Source: Lentinula raphanica (Eukaryota; Basidiomycota; Agaricomycetes; Agaricales; Omphalotaceae). Taken from it: a stretch of 64,000 nt of DNA. The stretch covers positions 1,046,692 through 1,110,691 of the forward strand of contig JANVFP010000019.1 of assembly GCA_027919835.1 (NCBI GenBank). Reading direction: 5' to 3'. Shown here in pieces: positions 11,966 to 22,000 of this stretch; the first letter of the stretch is position 1, and each line of letters opens with the position of its first letter. The notes under the pieces are model-generated. The model had not been told where the DNA came from. It worked only from the letters and a program-made list of their open reading frames with translations, and searched no databases. A program made the translations under genes and the position numbers.

Positions 11966-13509
11966 TTAGACGAAGAAGGTGGTTTCGAAATATTTCGGTG
12001 TCATCAGTTTCGAGCCCGGCTGCCAACCCGGACGCTTTGTGAGCGGAGTAATATAAAGGGCAATGGGGGTGTTTGAGGGTTTCTCTTTGTGCATGTCATG
12101 CACGAATATCCATCCAGTAATGTACCATCTAGCGCCAGTTTGGTTGGGACCATCACAGCCTTCTTCTCTGATATAGAAGGCTTTAATGGAAGGTACCGCT
12201 TTTGCAATCCGAGAGATGCACCAGCTCATTGCAAACTCAGTTGCAACGGGACCGATCATTGGTCCATCATACACCTCAACTATACTGGGATCTTGCCATG
12301 GTTCATCGCTACCAAAGTCAATTTGTTCGAATGTGCATAGCAAGCTGACAATTTTCAGGCATGGAAAGCGGCGAAGAGAGGTGATGAGCTCATCCTTATA
12401 TGATATCAATACAAAGCAGAGATTGGAGAGTATCAGTACATACCACTGTGCAAGGTGCGCGATCAATTGTTAGTACTGAGGTCTCAGGGAACAATGAGCT
12501 CGCCAAAGATAAGACTCGCTGGAATGATTCGTGGACAGTCAAGAACAGGCTAGTAACGCGCCAGTGACACGACGCGTTTGTAGTCGAAGTATCGCGAGTG
12601 ACAGCAAAACCTTTGAGATACACGGCAGCTGTCAAATCCTCTCGTGCAAGCGCTTCAAGGAATGGAACGATGAACATGAAAGTGTTTTGCTTTCGAAAAA
12701 CTGTACGTTCGAAGTCGGTGAAACTGATTTTGCGCAGATGTGGATGAGCGCAACTGAAGTTATCGAACCACGACAAGTCAACTGCAGACCATCCCATCTT
12801 GAGCTTAAGCTCGATGAGGCCAGAGAACCTACTATTGCCGAAAGATTCGTTTAAGAGACGAGGATGATTGATGACAGCCCTTTTGACTTTCATGCCACAG
12901 TCCAGAAGATGATTGAAACATTCGTTTCGGTACCTATCGTCGCGGTAGATAGGCAGTCTTTTGACAATGACTTTCCCCAAGTCAGAGTGATCCATTCCTT
13001 GGGGTAAATCCTTGAACGAGGAGATGACCACGGTCGCAGAAGGGTGGCATCGTATTGCATGGAGAAGTGTTATGCTAATTGGGGTTTCCAGTATGAAGAG
13101 GCACGATAAGTTGTGTAAGTGAGGTAGCAGTCGCGGTAAGAGTTTGTAGTCGGCTTCGATGGACAATGCGTGGATGTCCAACGCCCTAAGAAAATTAGTA
13201 CATAAGTCAAATTCTATGAAGGTGAAAAGATCAAACATACTTGATACACGCAAAAAAGGCAACATTGTCCAAACTATGGCTCTGTAGCTTTCTGAGGTCT
13301 CCAGCTCGTTTGAGTTTGACATATGCGAAAAGAAATGGAAGGCAAATTCGTCGAAATTGATGACTTGTCACCGACAAAGGCAGGAGTGCGGGAGCGCAGT
13401 ATTTCCGAGGCGGATCGAGGAATTCACGCTCGATGATATTGGGGTTGTACGCGAGGGATTGCACGATGGCGTGAAGGATTTCTTCAGGTAACATGATGGT
13501 TTGAGCCAT
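11966..13509 (-). CDS. F-box-like protein, copy B
   Basis: Three exons (13241-13509, 12444-13185, 11966-12394) sum to 1440 nt, 479 aa. An ATG at 13507-13509 gives the start MAQTIMLPEEIL; an ATG five codons in would match the other copies. The F-box-like region is essentially the same as in copy A, and the whole gene differs from A mainly by scattered substitutions and small codon-sized indels that keep the frame. The C-terminal exon has DPSIVEVYDGP and GPVATEFAMSWC. It is intact. Likely an SCF substrate adaptor, by family only; no substrate is known. Confidence 0.82.
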
Positions 13510-13926
13510 GGAATTCCACTAATTGACGCCGGCTCATTCAAATTTATTTGTTCGGCGCTACCTGTCATTCGCCTCGGCGACTTAGATAAACCATATCTTT
13601 TTGGGTCGGTTTGACCCAGTGAAGCTACTGTCTACATACGACCTTGGACATCGTCTCCAATTCACAGTCGATGATGTCTCGTTTGAAAAAATGCATGTCA
13701 TCAACTCATGCGGCCACAACACCACAAGACTGAACTGTGTATGAGTGAACAACTCACTACCTGAAATGATATAACACGTCTGTTAACATACCAATCTGAA
13801 CATTCGCCCTCAGTTGCGTATTCCTGATGATGGTGTTCAACTCAACCGCACTCTGAGAAGGCAGGCCTCGGCGGAACTTGCACCGTACCGTTGGCTCATG
13901 TTCAAATGATCTATTGGAATACTAAA
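13510..13926. other. spacer between F-box copies B and C
   Basis: About 415 bp with no supported gene or repeat. Presumed promoter of copy B and 3' flank of copy C. Confidence 0.4.
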
Positions 13927-15469
13927 TCAAACATAGTTGGTAATTTGGAAATACCTCAATGGCGTTGAATCTGGACACCAGCCTGGGTGCCAGCCTGGAC
14001 GCCTAGTCGGTGGAGAACAGTGAAGCTGAACGGGATGATTCAACTGCAGATCATGCGCTAAGATCCACCCCTGAATGGCCCAACCCCCACCTGTTTCACC
14101 CGCAGTGTTGTAGCATTTTTCTTCGATGTAGAAGGCTTGAATAGAGGGTATCAGCTTTACAATCCGGGATGTACACCAGACCATTGCAAACTCGGTTGCA
14201 ATAGGACCAAGCAATGACCCTTCATACACCTCGACTATGCTAGGATCGCGCCATGGTTCATCACTACCAAAATTCAAGAGTTGAAAGGTAGACAATAAGC
14301 TGACAATCCTCAGCAAAGAGAATCGTTGAAGGGAGGTTATGAGGTCATCCTATCCATTGTCAGCATATAGCAATGAAGAAAAAATGACGTTCACATACCA
14401 CTGTGCAAGGTGCATTATAAATGGTTATCACCGAAATATTGGGAAACATCGAGCTTGCCAAATACAAAACTTGTTCCAGTGAACCCAGGATATGCAAGAA
14501 CAAGCCAGTAACACACCAGTGGTGTAACACCTCTGTACTTGATTTTGAATTATCTCGAGTGATGGCAAAACCCACCACATAACTCGCAGAAGTCAAACCC
14601 TCTTGTGCCATTGCTTTAATGAATGGATCGATAAACATCAAGGTCGTGTCGTTTTCGAAATATGTATGGTGGAAATCGGTGAAACTGATTTTTTGCAGGT
14701 GTGGATGAGCAAAGATGAACGTAGACAACCACGCCATATCACTGGTGGGGTATGACCCCATTTTGAGCTCGAGTTCGACAAGGCCATGGAATCTACTATT
14801 AGCAAAAGGTTTTTTCAAGTAACCAGCACTATGGACAACGAGTTGTTCGAGTTGAGCGCCACTTTCACGCAGCCAAGCAATGCGTGATTTGCATGTAGAC
14901 TCGTCACCGCCGCTGATGTGTAAAGTTTTGAGAATAACCTTCTCTAGATCACCAGAGTGAACCATTTCACCAGGTAATCTCGAGAGAGAGTCGATGATCA
15001 TAGTCGCAGAGGGGTGGCGGTTCAATGCATGAATCAATCCCGTGTCAATCTTGGTAGTGATTTTGAGGAGGCACGATAGATTGATCAAGCAAGATAGAAG
15101 TTGTGGTAGGAGTTGTGGTAAGAGGTTTTCGTTGGCTGAGAGGGCGGGCTCAGTGATGTCCAGTGTCCTAGATCCATCAGAGATTTGTCAGATTCTATGC
15201 AGAGATAAAACACACCTGATACATGCTGAGAAAGTCGCATTGTTTAGGCATTGGCGCCATAGCTGCTTGAGTTCCCCAGGTCGTCTGACTTCGACATAGG
15301 CGAAGAGAAATTTAAAGCAAATTCGTCGAAATTGACGATTCGCTACCGACAGAGGCAAGATTGCGGTAGTACAATATTGACGAGGCGGATTGAGGATTTC
15401 GCGCTCAATGATATTGGGGTTGTATACGAGATATTGCACGATAGCGTGAAGGAGTTCTTCGGGTAACAT
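13927..15469 (-). CDS. F-box-like protein, copy C
   Basis: Three exons (15216-15469, 14399-15167, 13927-14349) sum to 1446 nt, 481 aa, the same length as copy H, its closest relative by eye. It begins MLPEELLHAIVQYL and carries LPLSVANRQFRRICFKFLF in the F-box-like part. Exon 2 holds the HPHLQKISFTDFHHTYF region seen in all copies, exon 3 the DPSIVEVYEG and GPIATEFAMVWC module. A possible longer start at 15553 is open but not shared with paralogs. The gene is intact. Confidence 0.8.
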
Positions 15470-15772
15470 GACGGTGTTTGCCACGAAACCGACCGGATTT
15501 AGCGCCGGCGAATAGCGACAGATACACTGCCGAAGCCTGCTATACATGCTCATGTTGTCCGCGTGTTCTGAACTTGCCCTTCAAGCCTTGAGGGTGTCCC
15601 CGATCAACACTTCCTCAAAGGTCCTGACGCAAGCGTGCCAGAAAGGCTTCGGTGCTTTAGCGGGACTCTTCTTCTATACGTATTGCCGCGCAACCCAGTT
15701 GAAGAGGATCATCTCTTGGCAGTTTGGACAACATGGAGAACATTTCAACAGATGTATTATTGGAATACTGAA
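15470..15772. other. spacer between F-box copies C and D
   Basis: About 300 bp with no supported gene. Confidence 0.35.
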
Positions 15773-17294
15773 TCAGACAAAGAAAGTGGTTTTGCAATAC
15801 TTTAATGACGACAAACTTGAATCTGGATGCCAGCCTGAGTGCCATCCTGGACGCTTGTGGGGTGGGTAGATCTGAAGTTGGATTGGATTGTTCAACTGCA
15901 TGTCACGCACAAAGATCCATCCCCGAAGGCGCCAATTCCCACCAGTTTTTCCTGGACCATTGCGGGATTCTTCATCAATGTAGAAGGCTTGAATAGAGGG
16001 TATCGCCTTCGCAATTCGAGATGTGAACCAGATCATGGAAAATTCGGTAGCAACAGGACCGATTAATGTTCCATCGTACACCTCGACTATACTGGGGTCT
16101 TGCCATGGCTTTTCACTACCGAAGTCTAAGCTTTGGAATGTATTCAATAGGTTGACGATTGTCAGTGAAGCGAAGGGGCGAAGAGAGGCGATAAGCTTGT
16201 CCTATTGAGTCTTCAGTACAAAGCAGTAAACAAAGAAGGGGTACATACCAATGTGCAAGGCATACTATCAATGGTCAGCGTTGAGATATCAGGGAGTAAT
16301 GGGTGCGCCAAGCGCAGGACTTGTTCCATGGAATCCAGGATAGTCAAGAACAAGCCAGTAATGCGCCATTGGCTCGGCCTTTCAGAGTTGGACATTGACA
16401 CATCTCGAGTAACAGCGAAACCCCTGAGCTGGATAGCAGCAGATAAATTTTGTTGCGCGATAGCTTGCAGAAATGGATCGATGAACATGAAAGCGGTCTT
16501 CGTCTGAAAGTACATCCTGTGGAAGTCCGTAAAACTGATTTTACGTAGTAGTGGATGGGCGCAGAAGAATCTACCACACCACGACATATCGATGTGTAGC
16601 AAACCCATCTCGAGCTCGAGCTCGAGAAGGCCAGGGTATTTACGATCGCCGAAAGATTCTTTTAGAAAGTGGGGGTCGGTGATGATGAGTCTTTTGAATT
16701 GCATGCCACGGTCGAGAAGCCGATAAACGCGTCCTTCTCTTTGCTGATCATCGCCGTTCCAATGGAAAGTCCTGAGAATAACTTTCCTAAGATCCAAGTG
16801 CTCCAATCCATCAGGTAAGCACCAAAGCGAGGTGACGATTGTCGCAGAGGGATGACGCTGTATTGCACGGATTAGTGTTGCGTCCATTCGGCGTGTGGTC
16901 ACGACGAGCCACAATAGGTTGGGTAAAGAAGGTAGAATTTGGAGTATGAGTTCATAGTCCTCTTGAACGGTAGCCGAGGCAATGTCCAGCGTCCTGAATT
17001 CATCAGACTTGGCAGCTACATGAGACGCGATCAGACATACCTAATACACGACGAAAAGCTCCTGCTCTCTAGACACTGGCTTTGAAGCCTCTCGAGCTCT
17101 CCAACTCGTCTAACCTCGATGTGGGCAAAGAGGAATTGAAGGCATATACGTCGAAATTGTCGATTTGCCACCGATAGAGGCAAGAGTGTGATGGCATGGT
17201 ATTTTCGAGGTGGAATGAGGAGCTCACGTTCGACAAGATTGGGGTTGTAAGCAAGACAATGAACGATATCATCAAGTATTTCTCCAGGCAACAT
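15773..17294 (-). CDS. F-box-like protein, copy D
   Basis: Three exons (17041-17294, 16249-16993, 15773-16201) sum to 1428 nt, 475 aa. The F-box-like start reads MLPGEILDDIVHCLAYNP and continues LPLSVANRQFRRICLQFLF. It is the most diverged of the four tandem intact copies but keeps every intron site and the C-terminal DPSIVEVYDG and GPVATEFSMIW motifs. A longer start at 17429 is open; paralogy favours 17294. Intact; substrate unknown. Confidence 0.8.
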
Positions 17295-17569
17295 GATGGC
17301 GTTTGCATGAAAGTTGACACCGACTGGCCGGCGGCGATTCCTGTCTTTGGCCGAAGCTGGCCGGAGCGGCGAAGCCTGTCCTTCAGTCTTCGTTTCACTG
17401 TTGTACAAGGTAGTGCCTCTATATTCCATATATTGTAAAATGTGTACTTTAGTGTCTTCCTATAGACTATACGTAGTTGTCGAGTCCTTTACAGATGCAT
17501 ATCAAAAACACGATGTTATCCATGAAGCATCAAACAAAAAAGGTACGTGGGTAATTGTGATACTTCAAC

Positions 17570-17697
17570 GGTGTTGATTGTCGGAATGCCTTTGGATGCC
17601 AGCCTGAACGCATGTGAGGTGGGATTACTTGGAGTTGAATGGATCTGTTTGATTGCATATTATGCACAAAGATCCACCCCCAAATAGACCACCTGTA
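17570..17697 (-). pseudogene. F-box copy E, 3' fragment
   Basis: About 130 bp match the last part of exon 3 in the neighbouring F-box genes (the segment giving GWIFVHD to RPGWH in intact copies), with a disrupted frame. The similarity stops where the foldback element begins at about 17698. The other half of the same copy resumes at 24820, beyond the retrotransposon. Confidence 0.65.
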
Positions 17698-18285
17698 GCT
17701 GTAGGTTTAATGCATAACGACTGGACAACTGTCCCCACTCGTTATGCGTAATGAATGGACAGTTATCCCACCACTGTACAACTGGGATTTAGCACTGAAT
17801 CAGGCCCCTACCGTTAGGGTTAGCTATGCTAACCCTAACATAAGGGAGGGGTCTGATTCAGTGCCCAACCTGGGTTAGCAAGGGTTAGGGGGTTAGGGTT
17901 GGGTTAGGGGTTGGGTTAGGGGTTAGGGTTTGGTATATTTTCATTGGTAGGGACTGTGTTAGGGCTAGGGCTGGTTAGGGTTTAGGGTTAGTTAGGGTTT
18001 AGGGTTGGTTAGGGTTAGGAGGTTAGGGGTTGGGTTAAGTTAGGGGGTTAGGGGTTGGGTTAGGGGTTAGGGGTTGGGGTTGGGGTTGGGGTTGGGTTAG
18101 GGTTTAAAATTTGAGGTTATATTGATAGCCCAAAATGGAAAACCCCCTATAGGGGGGGTCAGTTTTTTCCAAAAATGGCTATTTCAGGAGATATGGATAA
18201 TTCATTTATCTACTGGATAGCTGTCCATTCATTACGCATAACGAGTGGGGACAGTTGTCCAGTCGTTATGCATTAATCTTACAGC
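17698..18285. mobile_element. foldback/MITE-like element with telomere-like repeats
   Basis: Terminal inverted repeats of about 70 bp (17698-17769 and 18214-18285) are nearly identical, sharing TTAATGCATAACGACTGG and ATGCGTAATGAATGGACAG. Between them lie degenerate TTAGGG-type repeats (about 17880-18105) and two internal hairpins: GCACTGAATCAG paired with its complement about 60 bp away, and GTTAGGGTTAGC with GCTAACCCTAAC around a 3-nt loop. No coding capacity. This fits a non-autonomous DNA element. Target duplications could not be identified. It sits inside broken F-box copy E, 11 bp from the retrotransposon LTR. Confidence 0.75.
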
Positions 18286-18296
18286 CTCAGCTGGCT

Positions 18297-18520
18297 TGCA
18301 AACGCGTCCTTACACGTTTACCAATGCTAGACACTACACGACCACGTGATACAATACTATATAAGTCTGCTATCGTAGTACGAACATCCTATTCCTTCCT
18401 TTACCTCTTACTTCCATCTTCCCTGATACCTCCGCTCCTGTATACGTTCTCAATACCATATTGTGGTCTACTCAACTACTGCGTCTTCGTGAGTGTTCAC
18501 ACCTTACGGTGTGTTTCCAC
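18297..18520 (+). repeat. 5' LTR (224 bp)
   Basis: Starts TGCAAACGCGTCC and ends TGTGTTTCCAC. Identical to the 3' LTR at 24596-24819. Contains a TATA-like ACTATATAAG at about 18357, a likely retrotransposon promoter. Confidence 0.93.
18355..18364 (+). promoter_or_regulatory. TATA box in 5' LTR
   Basis: TATATAAG-type sequence about 60 bp into the LTR, a plausible start of the U3-driven transcript; the same site occurs in the 3' LTR. Confidence 0.5.
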
Positions 18521-19012
18521 TTTTTTTTTGAGTTCTATAACCACACTCCTGCTCGTCGTTATCGACGAACACTTGTCTCGCTGTTTGTAACATCGATCTC
18601 GCCCAACGGGCAAATCATTTTTTTTACATTCTTGAAAACTTTCAAGCGCATATATCCACCTTTCTCTGTCGAGCTCTCGCTTCACCTTTTCTTCGGAATT
18701 CTTAACACTTCTCTCGTAATCTCTGTCCCCGACACCCCACGTTTTCGTGCCGGCGTATCACTGTCAATATCACTGTTCTCCTCACTGTCACTGTCACTGT
18801 TCTCTTCACTGTCACTGCTACCCTTTTGTGGCTCGAGCCAAAAAGGCCCCTAGTTTCCTGCTTCACGAGAAGAGGAAAATCACGTATCACGCACTTGAAT
18901 CCTCAGGATTACCCAACACTTCTTCACGTTTCCCGGTATCTTACTCGCTCTCAATTCTTACCTTCATTGTGTCCCTTTTCATTGTTAAATACATCATTCT
19001 TGCCTTCCCGTA

Positions 19013-22000
19013 ATGTGCTCGTCTAATCACTCTCATGATACACAGACCCTGGCACCTCGTACACGTTCAAACGTTCCTGCCGGATCTAACACTGCGACCC
19101 CGTCTTCATTGGATACCCCATCTTCTTCTTCCGCTTCTCCCATTTCAGAGAAACTTGACCCTCTTGATACCCCTCGCTCCCCTTCTCCTGATCCCCCTAC
19201 GCATCCAGCGTCCCCTGCTCAATCAGATTCAGACGACGACTACATCATGACCACACGTGTCAGCGCGAACGGCCATCTTGACTATGGAAATGGCAAGAAC
19301 CTCAGTCCTCGGGTCTTGAACAAAGCCATGTGGGATATCTTCGACCATGGTGATCTCAAAGACGCTATCGCGAAGTATGTCAAACTCAATAAACTTACTG
19401 ATCTGGCCGAAATCAAGGATGTCTGGGCGGAGGCCTGGCACGGATACCCTCACGCCTATCGTTGGTTCAAAAACACTCAGAAACTTGTTCCCATGCCACT
19501 CGACCAATTCACTAACACTGTTCGCGACTACTTCCTTGGCGCCCTCTGGCCTAGTAAGGTGGCGGAGATGCAATCCAAAGTCCACATGAAGCCAACGGGT
19601 GCTGGCGCCTTCGCAGATTTCGTAGGCGAGGTACAGACGTTGAACTTCGAGTTGAAGGAAACCAATTATTTCTTCGACGACAAACAACTGCTCGCTCTCC
19701 TGTCCGACGGCCTCATCAAGTCGTTCCGCGACGATCTCATCTATGAGCGTCTGGACATATCACCCACCACCGTTCTCGAAGAATGGATTACTGGTGTGAC
19801 CGATTTCGAGTCCCGATCCAGATGGCGGCATCCCGCGAAATTTCCCAACCCTCCTTCATCGAGTTCTCAGTCTTCTCATTCCTCTGCCTCTTCATCGTCT
19901 CACCGCTCCTACCCTTCTTCTAATCAACCCGGGTACAACATCGCAAACGAGATAGCGGAGCTCGCCCATCGGTCTAAGTCCAACCCCAAAGGTTCACATC
20001 GTGCAGGTCGTCTTTCTGATAGCGACAAACGCCTCCTTGATCTCATCGAGGCCTGCTACCGCTGTCGAACCGGGTGGGCTGGTCACCGCTCTACCGATCC
20101 CACGTGTCCCGGTATCTCTCTCGAGGTTCCTTACCGTCCTCCCACCAGCAACATGATGAAGAAAGCCATCGAGATTCACAGGGCAAAAGGATGTGCGATA
20201 ACGTACAACGCGCTGCTAAAAGCCTGTCCCGAAGCTCCTGCAGTGTCCGCTGTAAATGCTCGTCCTATTCTCGACGACATCTCCTTCCTCGACAACATAC
20301 CGTCTGTGCCTGCATCCGCGTCAGTGTATTCCAACACGCCTGCAGCGGCGGTCAACCCATATGGCTCCTTCCCGGTTTCTAGTGTGGTACCGGATACCGC
20401 CTTGTACTCGGACCCCTTCCCTGCTGACACCGCCTTACCATCATCTTCCGTCGCTCCTGCTTCGTCGGCGCTACCACGAAACTCGAAAGCAGTTGCGTCG
20501 TTGGTGCCTCGTAAAGGCCGTTGGTCAGACTTTGTCGAACAAGAGTTGCTCATCTCCGAAGGCGAGGAAGAGAACATTCACGTGGCACACTCCGCGGACT
20601 CTGTTCGTCGTCGCTCCTTGTCAGAATCCATGTCCACTGCACCGTTCAAGCGAAGACGGAGTGAAGAAACTTCTCCGCCTGATCCTTCTCTTGCTCAGTC
20701 GATTTCTGAGACTTCACCCGTCGCTGCCGTGTCCTCCGATCTGGCGTTGAACGTCCCCGGAGCCTCCATTGACCAAGTGAGTTCTGAAATGCCCTTTTTC
20801 GAACCTCACCTTCTTTGGCGCGCTGAGCTACAAGGCCATGATGCGTCGCAAACCTGTACAAAGTTTCTTCTCATTGATGATGGATGCCCTTTTGTGTTAA
20901 TCGACACTAATGTTGTGCATTCATTAGGCTTGAGATCGTTCAAGTTGCCGTCTCCTCGGTCCATGACTCTCGCGATGTCGGATGGGAACCCGCAGGTTTT
21001 CACGGCCTCTCTGTACTGTAAAGTTTCCCTACGCGATCCTTCTGATTTGTGGCATTCCAAGACGGTTCGCGCTCTGATTCTCCCTTCCTTGTGCCACCCC
21101 ATGATTCTCGGTCTTCCTTTTCTCTCACACAATTCACTTACCATAGACTACGCTAAACGTGCCGTACTTGCAGATAATTCGTCTTTTGACCTCTTACATC
21201 CCACTCCCCCCGTTGTGTTACCTCCTGTACCCTCCCCCGCTGAAATCAAAGAACGTCAAGACCATGCATTGGAAGATACATTGTTATGGAAAAAGTTCCT
21301 GTTCAAAGAATTACATGATTTTGTACGAAAACATCCCGAACGCTTCACTTCTGAACCGGTCGCACCGTTCAACGTCGTTGCAGCGGTTAAGAGTCGCATT
21401 GAGCAGTTAGAGTTCAAAGTCAAACAGGAAAAGCTGTCACAAGCCATCAAGGACGACTTTGCTGACGTCTTCGGTGATATCCCCCATCTCGATGAATTGC
21501 CTACTGACATAACATGCAAGGTTAACCTCAAGCACGCGAACACCGTCCTCGCTACTCGGGGTTATGCGTCCCCACGAAAATTCAAGGAGGCTTGGTCGGT
21601 TCTCATCCAGAAATACCTGGACGCCGGACGCATTCGCCCTTCCTCCTCATCGTCATGCTCACCAGCTTTCCTTATCCCAAAGGCTGACCCGAACGCGCTA
21701 CCGCGGTGGGTCAACGACTTCCGCAAATTGAACGCGAACACCGTCCCGGATCGACATCCTCTGCCGCGCATCGACACCATTCTCGCAGACTGCGCTAAAG
21801 GTAAAATATTCGGTAAAATGGATATGACTGATTCCTTTTTTCAGACCCGTATGGGTCCCGAATCGATTCCATTAGTGGCCGTACAGACGCCGCTGGGTTT
21901 GTATGAATGGACTGTCATGCCTCAAGGGCTTCGCAACGCTCTGGCCATTCAACAGCGTCGCGTTACACAGGCCTTACGACCGTTTATTGGACGCTTTTGC

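Noticed and set aside
17880..18105. TTAGGG-type repeats as a chromosome end
   Set aside because: The repeats are degenerate, lie between inverted repeats, and are followed by 46 kb of genes and elements, so this is an internal insertion.
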